A stretch of DNA of 64,000 nt. Origin: Sphingomonas lacusdianchii (GTDB lineage Bacteria > Pseudomonadota > Alphaproteobacteria > Sphingomonadales > Sphingomonadaceae). The stretch covers positions 47,449-111,448 of the forward strand of contig NZ_JAKRET010000014.1 in NCBI RefSeq assembly GCF_022664395.1, in the 5' to 3' direction. The translations under genes were made by a program, and so were the position numbers. The notes beneath the pieces are model-generated. The model was not told the DNA's origin. It worked only from the letters and a program-made list of their open reading frames with translations, and searched no databases. This document shows positions 36,245 through 43,083 of this stretch, in pieces. Each line of letters starts with the position of its first letter. Position 1 is the stretch's first letter.

Positions 36245-37947
36245 TCGGCGGCGACCAACGCTGGCTGGCGATCGGCGTGCCGATGGTGGCGGGGGGCGGC
36301 GTGCTGCTGGCGGCGGTCCTGCTCCTCCCCGGACGGACCGAGGTGCTGCATGTCGAACGCCGCGCGCAGCCGGTAGCGGCATCGATCGCGGTGCCGCCGT
36401 CACTGCCGGTCGCGGCGCCATCCACCGGGCCGCGACTGCCGGTGCTGGCGGACGCGATCGCCCGTGACGATGCGAGCGAACTGGCCGCGCTGACCGCGCG
36501 GTTGCAGGCGGCGGGGCAAAAGGTCACGACACTGCAGGTCGCCTATGACCTAAAGGCTGCCGGGCGCGGGCCGGTGGCGCTCGCCTATCTCGCGGCACGG
36601 CCGGACGGGCAGGCGCCGGAGACATGGCCGCTGCGCATCGACCTGCTGGCGGAGGGGGGACGGCGCGACGCGGCGGTGGCGCTGTTCGACCGGGCGAAAG
36701 GCGTGCCGGGACCGGCGATCGTCGCCGCCGCCTATGCGCTCGACCGGCCCGACCTGCTGGTCGCCGCCGCCGAGCGCGGCACGATCCCCCGGCCCGATGC
36801 CGCGCTGTCGCTCGACCTCGCCCGGCGGCTCGAACGGGCGGGGCAGGGGGCGCTGATCGCGCGGCTCGACCGGGTCGGCAGCGACTGGCGCGCGCGCGAC
36901 CCGTGGCTGGCGATCCGTGTCGCGCAGGCGGCGGGCGACCAGCAGGGGGCGCTGGCGGCGGCGGGGCTGTTGCCGGTCGATCAGCGCGATGCCGCGCGCG
37001 AGGCGATCCTGACCCGGGCGGGCGACCGGGCGGGGCTGCGACGCATGCTGCTCGCCCGCGCCGAGACACCCGGCGCGGACATATTGCCGATCGCCGAACA
37101 GCTGCTGGCGACGGGCGCGCGCGACGATGCGGTGGCCGTGCTGGCGACGGCGGTGGGGCAGGGGGGGCCGGATGGGCCGGCGGCGCGGCGGCTGCTCTAT
37201 CTGCTCGGCCCCCGCCCGGGCGCGCGCGACGTCGCGTGGCTGCGGCAGCGGACGCTGGTCGGGACGCCCGCGCAACAGCTCGACTGGATCGCCGCCTATG
37301 CCGATCGCGACCGGCCGGGCGAGGCGGCGGCGTTCCTCGCCCGCCATCCGCTCGCCGATCGCACGCCGGTGCTGCTGACGCGGCTGCGGCTTGCGCAGGC
37401 GGCGGGCGATGACGGCGCGGGCCGGGCGGTGCTGGCGCGGCTGCTCGACGGACGGGCGCTAACGGCCGATGCGGTGCGCGCGGCGGGCGATGCGATGCCG
37501 CGCAAGCCCGATCCGGCGCAGCTCGCGGCGCTGCTGCGCGCGCGCGTTGCCACCGGCATCGCCGCGCCGCGCGACCGCATGGATCTGGCGTGGAGCGCGT
37601 GGAATGCCGGCGACGCGCCGCGCACGGTGCAGATCCTGCGCGACTATCTGGCCAGCGATGGCGACGACCTGCCCGCGCTGCGGCTGATGGCCGATGCGCA
37701 GGCGAAGATCGGCGGCGACCGCGCCGCGCGGCCATGGCTGGAAAAGGCTTTGGCGCAGACGCCGGCCGACAGCCGCGCCTATGCCGAGCTGCTCGATCGT
37801 CTGGGCAGGCGGCGCGAGGCGGTGGCGCTGGTCGAACGGCTGCGCCGGACGACGCCCGCCGACCGGCAACTGGTCGCGCTGCAAGCCCGGCTGCTGATCG
37901 CCGACGGTCAGCCAGGGCGCGCGCGGATGCTGTTGTCGCAGCAATGA
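36241..37947 (+). CDS. TPR-rich membrane-anchored protein (PelB N-terminal counterpart)
   Basis: 568-residue protein with one N-terminal membrane anchor (about residues 8-30, LAIGVPMVAGGGVLLAAVLL) and then almost entirely helical Ala/Leu/Arg-rich TPR-like repeats. The last clear ones are WSAWNAGDAPRTVQIL and LDRLGRRREAVALVERLRR. In Pseudomonas PelB the periplasmic TPR superhelix and the outer-membrane porin are one protein; here the next gene encodes the barrel, so this is probably the split-off TPR half. ATGA overlap on both sides. Sequence alone does not prove the PelB relation; the operon context carries it. Confidence 0.72.
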   Translation: MIGGDQRWLAIGVPMVAGGGVLLAAVLLLPGRTEVLHVERRAQPVAASIAVPPSLPVAAPSTGPRLPVLADAIARDDASELAALTARLQAAGQKVTTLQVAYDLKAAGRGPVALAYLAARPDGQAPETWPLRIDLLAEGGRRDAAVALFDRAKGVPGPAIVAAAYALDRPDLLVAAAERGTIPRPDAALSLDLARRLERAGQGALIARLDRVGSDWRARDPWLAIRVAQAAGDQQGALAAAGLLPVDQRDAAREAILTRAGDRAGLRRMLLARAETPGADILPIAEQLLATGARDDAVAVLATAVGQGGPDGPAARRLLYLLGPRPGARDVAWLRQRTLVGTPAQQLDWIAAYADRDRPGEAAAFLARHPLADRTPVLLTRLRLAQAAGDDGAGRAVLARLLDGRALTADAVRAAGDAMPRKPDPAQLAALLRARVATGIAAPRDRMDLAWSAWNAGDAPRTVQILRDYLASDGDDLPALRLMADAQAKIGGDRAARPWLEKALAQTPADSRAYAELLDRLGRRREAVALVERLRRTTPADRQLVALQARLLIADGQPGRARMLLSQQ

Positions 37948-39395
37948 TCGCGGCGCTGCTCCTCATCGCGGCCGAAGCAGGGCCGGTGCTGCGCGTGCCC
38001 CCGGCGATCCTCGCCGATGGCGAGGTCGCGGGCGGCGATCCGCAACTGGTCTGGCCCGTCGGCACGACGCTGAAGGTCGAAGGCGATGGCGGCGAAATCG
38101 TCGTGCGCGCCGACCGGGCGATCGACGACCGCGCGATCGACGCGTTCCGCGATGCGGCGGGCACGGCGATCGGCGACCTGCGCTGGAACGACGACAGCCT
38201 CGTACTGCGCCCCGCCGCCGGCCGCGACCTGCGCTGGCGGCTCGACGCCAACCGGGTGACGATCGGCTTCACGCCGCCGGCCGACGCACCGGCGCCGCCG
38301 GTCGGCGAGGCGACCGGCGATCTCGACCCGCAATTGCTCGCGATCGAGGCGGATGTCGCCGCCGGCTATCCGGGCGAGGGCCGCCGCCGGGCCGAACTGC
38401 TCGCCGCGCAGCATCCGGAGGACGAACGCGTCACCCGCATCCTCGCCGACGCACGCAGCGCCGATGGCGACGCCGCCGGGGCGAACCACCTCTACCGCCA
38501 ACTCGGCGCGACCGACCGTAGCGCGCGCCGTGCGGCGGCCTTCGCCCCCGGTGCGGCATCGGCGGTCGTGACGCTGCGCGACGGCAGCGACTTGTCGCAG
38601 GTCGAAAGCAGCGCGCGCGTCGACATCGCCGTCACCGACCGCACCACCATCGGCGGCGGCGTCCGCCATGTCGCCAGCAGCATCGGCGACGAACGGCGCG
38701 GATCGCCGGTGGTCGAGGCCGGCGCCACCGTCCGTATCGGCGACGAGGCGCGGATGCAGGCGGTGCTCGCCGGCGCGCTCGACAGCGGCGTGACCGGCGG
38801 CGGCGTGCGCTATGCATCGGGATCGGTCGAGGGACAGTGGCGTGCCGGCGTGACGCTGCACCAGCCCGATTATTCGACGCGCGAACAGGCGCTGTACGAT
38901 GGCTGGCTGTCGCGCCTGTCCGCCGGTGCCACCTATCGCATCGCGCCGGGGCTGGTCGGGCAGGTCGATATCGGCGGCAACCGCTACGGGCTGGCCGGCG
39001 GGGACGGGGCGGTCGACACGATCACGCTGGCCGGCGGCATCGACTATATCCGGCGGCGCGGCGGCGTCGCCTTCGGCCTGACTTACCGGCTCGACGCCGA
39101 ATATGTGCAACGCCGACGCGGCGGCATCAATTTCGCGACGCGCGAGAACCACACGGCGCAGGGGTTGCTGAGCGGCGCGATCGGCGAGGCGCAGCTGACC
39201 GGCCTCGCCGGATGGACGGTCGACCGCTTCGGCGGCGACGGTCCCAATGCCAGCCTCGGCCTCGTGCTGCCGGTCGGCGATGCGTGGCGCGTCGAGGGCA
39301 GCGGCGGGATCAGCTCGGTCACCCGGCCGGGCTTTGCCGGGCAACAATTGTTCGCACGCGCGGGCGTGACGCGCGGGCTGGGGAGCGGGCGATGA
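37944..39395 (+). CDS. Outer-membrane beta-barrel protein (PelB porin-like)
   Basis: 483-residue exported protein. Short N-terminal signal (MIAALLLIAAEA), about 180 residues of a domain with TPR-like helices (GEGRRRAELLAAQHPEDERV, AAGANHLYRQLG), then from about 195 an alternating beta pattern (VDIAVTDRTTIGGGVRHVAS, SLGLVLPVGDAWRVEGSGGI) typical of a 16-strand porin. It would export the polymer across the outer membrane as PelB does. Compared with Pseudomonas PelB (about 1200 residues) the N-terminal TPR array is missing here and supplied by the preceding gene. No PelC lipoprotein gene is found in the operon. Confidence 0.75.
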   Translation: MIAALLLIAAEAGPVLRVPPAILADGEVAGGDPQLVWPVGTTLKVEGDGGEIVVRADRAIDDRAIDAFRDAAGTAIGDLRWNDDSLVLRPAAGRDLRWRLDANRVTIGFTPPADAPAPPVGEATGDLDPQLLAIEADVAAGYPGEGRRRAELLAAQHPEDERVTRILADARSADGDAAGANHLYRQLGATDRSARRAAAFAPGAASAVVTLRDGSDLSQVESSARVDIAVTDRTTIGGGVRHVASSIGDERRGSPVVEAGATVRIGDEARMQAVLAGALDSGVTGGGVRYASGSVEGQWRAGVTLHQPDYSTREQALYDGWLSRLSAGATYRIAPGLVGQVDIGGNRYGLAGGDGAVDTITLAGGIDYIRRRGGVAFGLTYRLDAEYVQRRRGGINFATRENHTAQGLLSGAIGEAQLTGLAGWTVDRFGGDGPNASLGLVLPVGDAWRVEGSGGISSVTRPGFAGQQLFARAGVTRGLGSGR

Positions 39396-40336
39396 ACGCG
39401 GCATGGCGGCGGGCGCTGCGGATCGCGATGGAACTGGCGGCGGCGTTCGGGGTGCTGCTCGCCTTCGACCGGCTGTTGCTCGACGGCACCGCCTTTACCG
39501 GCATCAACCCCAATCCGCTGTGGTTGCCGGTGGTGGTGATGGCGCTCGCCTATGGCACCTTCCCCGCGCTGGCGGCGGCGGCCATCGCCAGCATCCTGTG
39601 GCTGGCGCTGGGGCAGGAACCCGCGAACGAGCGCGACTATCTTGACCATCTGCTGCATCTGTCGCTGCCGCCGCTGCTGTGGTTCATGGCGGCGGTGGCG
39701 ATCGGCGAGGTCACCATGGTCCGCATACAGCGGCTCGTGCGTCTCGGCCGGACCAAGAACAGCGCCCGGCGCAATGTCGAACGGCTGACCGAGGCGTTTC
39801 ACCAGCTCGTCCACACCAACCGCGCATTGCAGGTGCAGGTCGCGACCGACGAACGCAGTATCGGTCACATAATCGCCACCGCCGCGCGTCTGGGCGATGC
39901 CGATCCGGCCGAACGCCGCGCGGCGATGGTCGCGCTGATCGCGCTGGCGGCGCAGACCCGCGACTTCACCTGTTACCGTTTGACCGGCGGGGAGGCGCGC
40001 GCATGGCTGCGGGGTGCGGGGGCACAGGCGCGGCCCGATACGCTGCCCGCGCCGCTGCTGCTGCACGCACAGCGGCGGGGTGCGGCGATCCATGTCGGGA
40101 ATGCCGGCGATCGGGGCGCGCTGGACGGGATCGGCGCGGTGGCGCTGCCGCTGACCGAGGGCGATCCGGCGCGGTTGCTGGGCGTGCTGGTGCTGCACGA
40201 CCTGCCCTTTGCCGCGATGGGCGCGCATCTTCTGGCCGAACTGACCGAAATCTGCCGCTGGCTCGGCCCGTTGCTGGCCGAGGAGCCGTGCCGCGCCGCG
40301 CCGCTGGCACTACGGTCGCCGGGACTGGTGGCGTGA
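39392..40336 (+). CDS. pelD: PelD-like membrane protein with GAF domain but no GGDEF
   Basis: 314-residue inner-membrane protein. Four hydrophobic helices in the first ~115 residues, a short coiled stalk (about 118-165), then a GAF domain (about 168-305). This is the PelD order, but the C-terminal degenerate GGDEF domain that binds c-di-GMP in Pseudomonas PelD (455 residues) is absent: the gene ends with the GAF and flows into pelE by a GTGA overlap. So either the activator is bound differently or control by c-di-GMP has been lost. Assignment rests on domain order and neighbours pelE, pelF and pelG. Confidence 0.7.
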   Translation: MNAAWRRALRIAMELAAAFGVLLAFDRLLLDGTAFTGINPNPLWLPVVVMALAYGTFPALAAAAIASILWLALGQEPANERDYLDHLLHLSLPPLLWFMAAVAIGEVTMVRIQRLVRLGRTKNSARRNVERLTEAFHQLVHTNRALQVQVATDERSIGHIIATAARLGDADPAERRAAMVALIALAAQTRDFTCYRLTGGEARAWLRGAGAQARPDTLPAPLLLHAQRRGAAIHVGNAGDRGALDGIGAVALPLTEGDPARLLGVLVLHDLPFAAMGAHLLAELTEICRWLGPLLAEEPCRAAPLALRSPGLVA

Positions 40337-41181
40337 CGCGCGCGCTCGTCGCGCTGGCGCTGGCCGACGGGGCGATGCTGGCTTCCGCGCCGTTGCTGCC
40401 CGGACCGCTGCTGCTGCTCGGCCATGGCGGCTGTTCGATCGCGGCGATCGTGCTGCGCCTGCGCGACGGACGCGCGCTCCGCTTCAGCGCGGTCGTCGGC
40501 GGGATGATCGCCCCGGCGATGCTGCTGCTCGGCGAATGGGTCAGCCGCGCGCTGCCCGAGGAGGATCGCGCGCCGGTACCGCTCCCCGAACCGGTGGTGC
40601 GATCGCACCGTCCCCAGCGTGGCGCGAAGCTGACCGTCGCGCGGATGCTCGACGGGCGCGTGCTCCATGCCGATGCCGATGCGCTGCATTCGCTGGTCAC
40701 CGTCATGCGCCATGGCCAGGTCGCCGAGCGTCGCCGCGCGCTGGAAACGGTGGTCCGCTCGTTCGAACCGTCGCTGGCGCCGCTGATCGCGCTGGCACTG
40801 ACCGATGGCGACCAGACGATCCGCGCGCTTGCCGCCGCCGCCTCGGCGCGCGTCGTGCAGAATCTGGCGACCGGCCGCGCCGCGCTGGAGTCGGCGGGCG
40901 GGCCGGAGCGCGATGCGGCGCTGGCGGCGATGCTCGCCGACCATGCGCGCGGCAACGTGCTGCTGTCCGATACGCAGCGCGCGCATCTGCGGGCCGAGGC
41001 GCTGGGCCTGATCGGCGACGACCCGCTCGACCCGACCCGGATCGAGGCATTGTGGGCGGCGGGCGATTATGCCGCGATCGATGCGATCGTCGAACAATTG
41101 CCGGTGGTGGAAAGCCCGCATGATCCCTTCGCCCGCGCGACCCGCTGGTGGCGGGGACAGACGATCGAGCACCGCCCGTGA
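40333..41181 (+). CDS. pelE: PelE-like membrane protein with helical repeats
   Basis: 282-residue protein with two N-terminal membrane helices (about 2-30 and 50-72), a Pro-rich linker (PEEDRAPVPLPEP) and a soluble helical-repeat domain (about 100-280; LIALALTDGDQTIRALAAAA). PelE in Pseudomonas has the same plan, two helices plus TPR-like repeats, and joins PelD and PelG. Start is the GTG at 40333 overlapping the pelD stop; its own stop overlaps the pelF GTG. Divergent in sequence, so identity leans on position. Confidence 0.65.
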   Translation: MTRALVALALADGAMLASAPLLPGPLLLLGHGGCSIAAIVLRLRDGRALRFSAVVGGMIAPAMLLLGEWVSRALPEEDRAPVPLPEPVVRSHRPQRGAKLTVARMLDGRVLHADADALHSLVTVMRHGQVAERRRALETVVRSFEPSLAPLIALALTDGDQTIRALAAAASARVVQNLATGRAALESAGGPERDAALAAMLADHARGNVLLSDTQRAHLRAEALGLIGDDPLDPTRIEALWAAGDYAAIDAIVEQLPVVESPHDPFARATRWWRGQTIEHRP

Positions 41182-42659
41182 ACGCGCGGATCAACACCGG
41201 GCCGCCCGCCGATATCTGCCTGATCGTCGAGGGGGCATACCCTTATGTCGTCGGCGGCGTATCGGGATGGTTGCAGGACCTCATCGCCCATCTGCCCGAA
41301 ATCCGCTTCGCGATCGTCGCGATCAAGCCGTCCTCGGCACCGCTGGCGATGCAGCTGACCCCGCCCGACAATGTCGTCGAACTGGTCGAGATCGCGCTCG
41401 CCCCCGAAGCGACCATGCCGCGGCGCTATCCGGCGGAACAGGCGCAGGCGATCGCCGATGCGCTGATCGATTTCGTCGGCGGGGGCGGGGCGGGGACGCT
41501 GGGCAAGCTGATCACACTGATCGACGGGGTCGGGCACCCGCTGACGCCGGGCGACATCCTCGCCCATCCCGCGACCTTCGCCCGGTTGCGCCGCCATTAT
41601 CAGGCGCTGCTGCCCAAGGCGTCGTTCCACCATTATTTCTGGGCGATGCGGGTGCTCTTGGGCGGGTTGCTGGCGGTGCTGACCGCGCCGCTGCCCAAGG
41701 CCCGCGCCTATCACACCATCTCGACCGGGTTCGCCGGGCTGCTCGCCGCGCGCGCGGCACAGGTCAGCGGGCGGCCCGCCTTCATCACCGAACATGGCAT
41801 TTATCTGCTGGAGCGGCAGATCGAGGTGATGATGGCCGAATGGATCGGCGACCAGGTCGATACCGGCCTTGCCATGGATCGCAGCGTCAACGACCTGCGC
41901 GACCTGTGGGTGCGTGCCTTCACCAGCTATGCCGGTGCTTGTTACGATGCCTGCGATCCGATCGTCGCGCTCTATGGCGACAACAATGCGGTGCAGCGGC
42001 GACTGGGGGCCGCGCCGGACCGGGTGCGGGTGATCCCCAACGGCATCGACGCGCGTCGTTTCTCGCACCTCGCCGACGCGCGCGACCCCGACCATCCGCT
42101 GGTCGCGCTGCTCGGACGGGTGGTGCCGATCAAGGATATCAAGACCTTCGTCCGCGCCTGCGCCATCGCCCACGCCCAAAAGCCGCATCTGCGCTTCGTC
42201 GTGCTCGGGCCGGAGGACGAGGATCCCGAATATGCCGCCGAATGCAACCAGCTGGTCAGCGACCTTGGCCTGAACGCCGTGCTGCATTTCGCCGGGCGGG
42301 TGCGGATCGAGGACTGGATGAACCGCATCGACCTGCTGGTGCTGACCAGCCTGTCCGAAGCGCAACCGCTGGTGATATTGGAAGGGGGCGCCTGCGGCAT
42401 CCCGGTCGTCGCGCCCGATGTCGGCAGCTGCCGCGAGATGATCGAGGGGCGGGGGCCGCATGATCCCGGCCATGGCGGCATCGTCACCCCGTTGGTCAAT
42501 CCGCAGGCGACGGCGGCCGGCATCTGCGCCATCGCCGGTGAGCCTGCCATTCGCTGGGAAATGGGCGAGGCGATGCGCCGCCGGGTGCTGCGCGATTACG
42601 ATCACCCGACGATCATTGGGTCATACCGCGCGCTATATGGGGAATTGATCGGGCGGTAG
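41178..42659 (+). CDS. pelF: PelF, GT4-family exopolysaccharide glycosyltransferase
   Basis: 493-residue cytosolic GT4 glycosyltransferase. Signature PelF opening ICLIVEGAYPYVVGGVSGW, then FITEHGIYLLERQ, NGIDARRFSHL, the nucleotide-sugar site LLGRVVPIKDIKTFVRA, and SLSEAQPLVILEGGACGIPVVAPDVG with the E-x7-E pair. It polymerises the Pel backbone from a UDP-sugar. Start GTG at 41178 is overlapped with the pelE stop (GTGA); family similarity begins within about 10 residues. Last gene of the operon, followed by a repeat element. Confidence 0.95.
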   Translation: MNARINTGPPADICLIVEGAYPYVVGGVSGWLQDLIAHLPEIRFAIVAIKPSSAPLAMQLTPPDNVVELVEIALAPEATMPRRYPAEQAQAIADALIDFVGGGGAGTLGKLITLIDGVGHPLTPGDILAHPATFARLRRHYQALLPKASFHHYFWAMRVLLGGLLAVLTAPLPKARAYHTISTGFAGLLAARAAQVSGRPAFITEHGIYLLERQIEVMMAEWIGDQVDTGLAMDRSVNDLRDLWVRAFTSYAGACYDACDPIVALYGDNNAVQRRLGAAPDRVRVIPNGIDARRFSHLADARDPDHPLVALLGRVVPIKDIKTFVRACAIAHAQKPHLRFVVLGPEDEDPEYAAECNQLVSDLGLNAVLHFAGRVRIEDWMNRIDLLVLTSLSEAQPLVILEGGACGIPVVAPDVGSCREMIEGRGPHDPGHGGIVTPLVNPQATAAGICAIAGEPAIRWEMGEAMRRRVLRDYDHPTIIGSYRALYGELIGR

Positions 42660-42690
42660 GGGACAAGGCCGCCACCAACCAAAGCCGTTC

Positions 42691-42786
42691 GGTTCGAGCA
42701 GCTTCGAGCTTGTCGAGAAGCGCTAGTCGAGAACGCCCCGCTTGGGGCAACCCCTTCTCTACTTCGGTTCTCGACAGGCTCGAACC
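42691..42786. repeat. REP pair with TTCGACAAGCTC-type arms
   Basis: GGTTCGAGC (42691-42699) pairs with GCTCGAACC (42778-42786), and CTTGTCGAGAA (42709-42719) with TTCTCGACAGG (42768-42778, one mismatch). An inner GCCCC-GCTT-GGGGC hairpin lies at 42735-42748. The whole could fold into one long hairpin after pelF and may act as its terminator. A second copy of this repeat class is at 46236. Confidence 0.7.
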
Positions 42787-42822
42787 TCCGCTCGAAGCGA
42801 ACGGGGGAGAGGAAGAAAGGTC

Positions 42823-43035
42823 TTACGACAGCTTCTTGCCGCGCAGCGTATTCAGCACCGCGATCGCCGCCACGCCGGCCAGCGCCGCGCTGGTCCACGG
42901 ACGCTCCTTGGCGAAACCCTTCGCCTTGTCGGCGATCGGTGCGTCGCCGCCGAAATGCTTCTTGAACGCGTCGGTCAGCTTGGTCTTGCCGTTCGAAACA
43001 GGGACGTCGCGGTTGTTGACGAGCGTATCGGTCAT
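42823..43035 (-). CDS. Small membrane-anchored hypothetical protein
   Basis: 70-residue protein with a hydrophilic N-terminal half and one membrane helix near the end (SAALAGVAAIAVLNTL) followed by RGKKLS. The plan resembles ElaB/DUF883-like membrane-tethered proteins of unknown role, but I do not assign it. A good ribosome site (AGGAG, 7 bases before ATG) supports it. Lies just after the large receptor gene on the same strand and may be expressed with it. Confidence 0.6.
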   Translation of the reverse strand: MTDTLVNNRDVPVSNGKTKLTDAFKKHFGGDAPIADKAKGFAKERPWTSAALAGVAAIAVLNTLRGKKLS

Positions 43036-43083
43036 GAAACTACTCCTGATGCTGGGGTTCGGCGGTCGTAACGCGCGTCCCCA

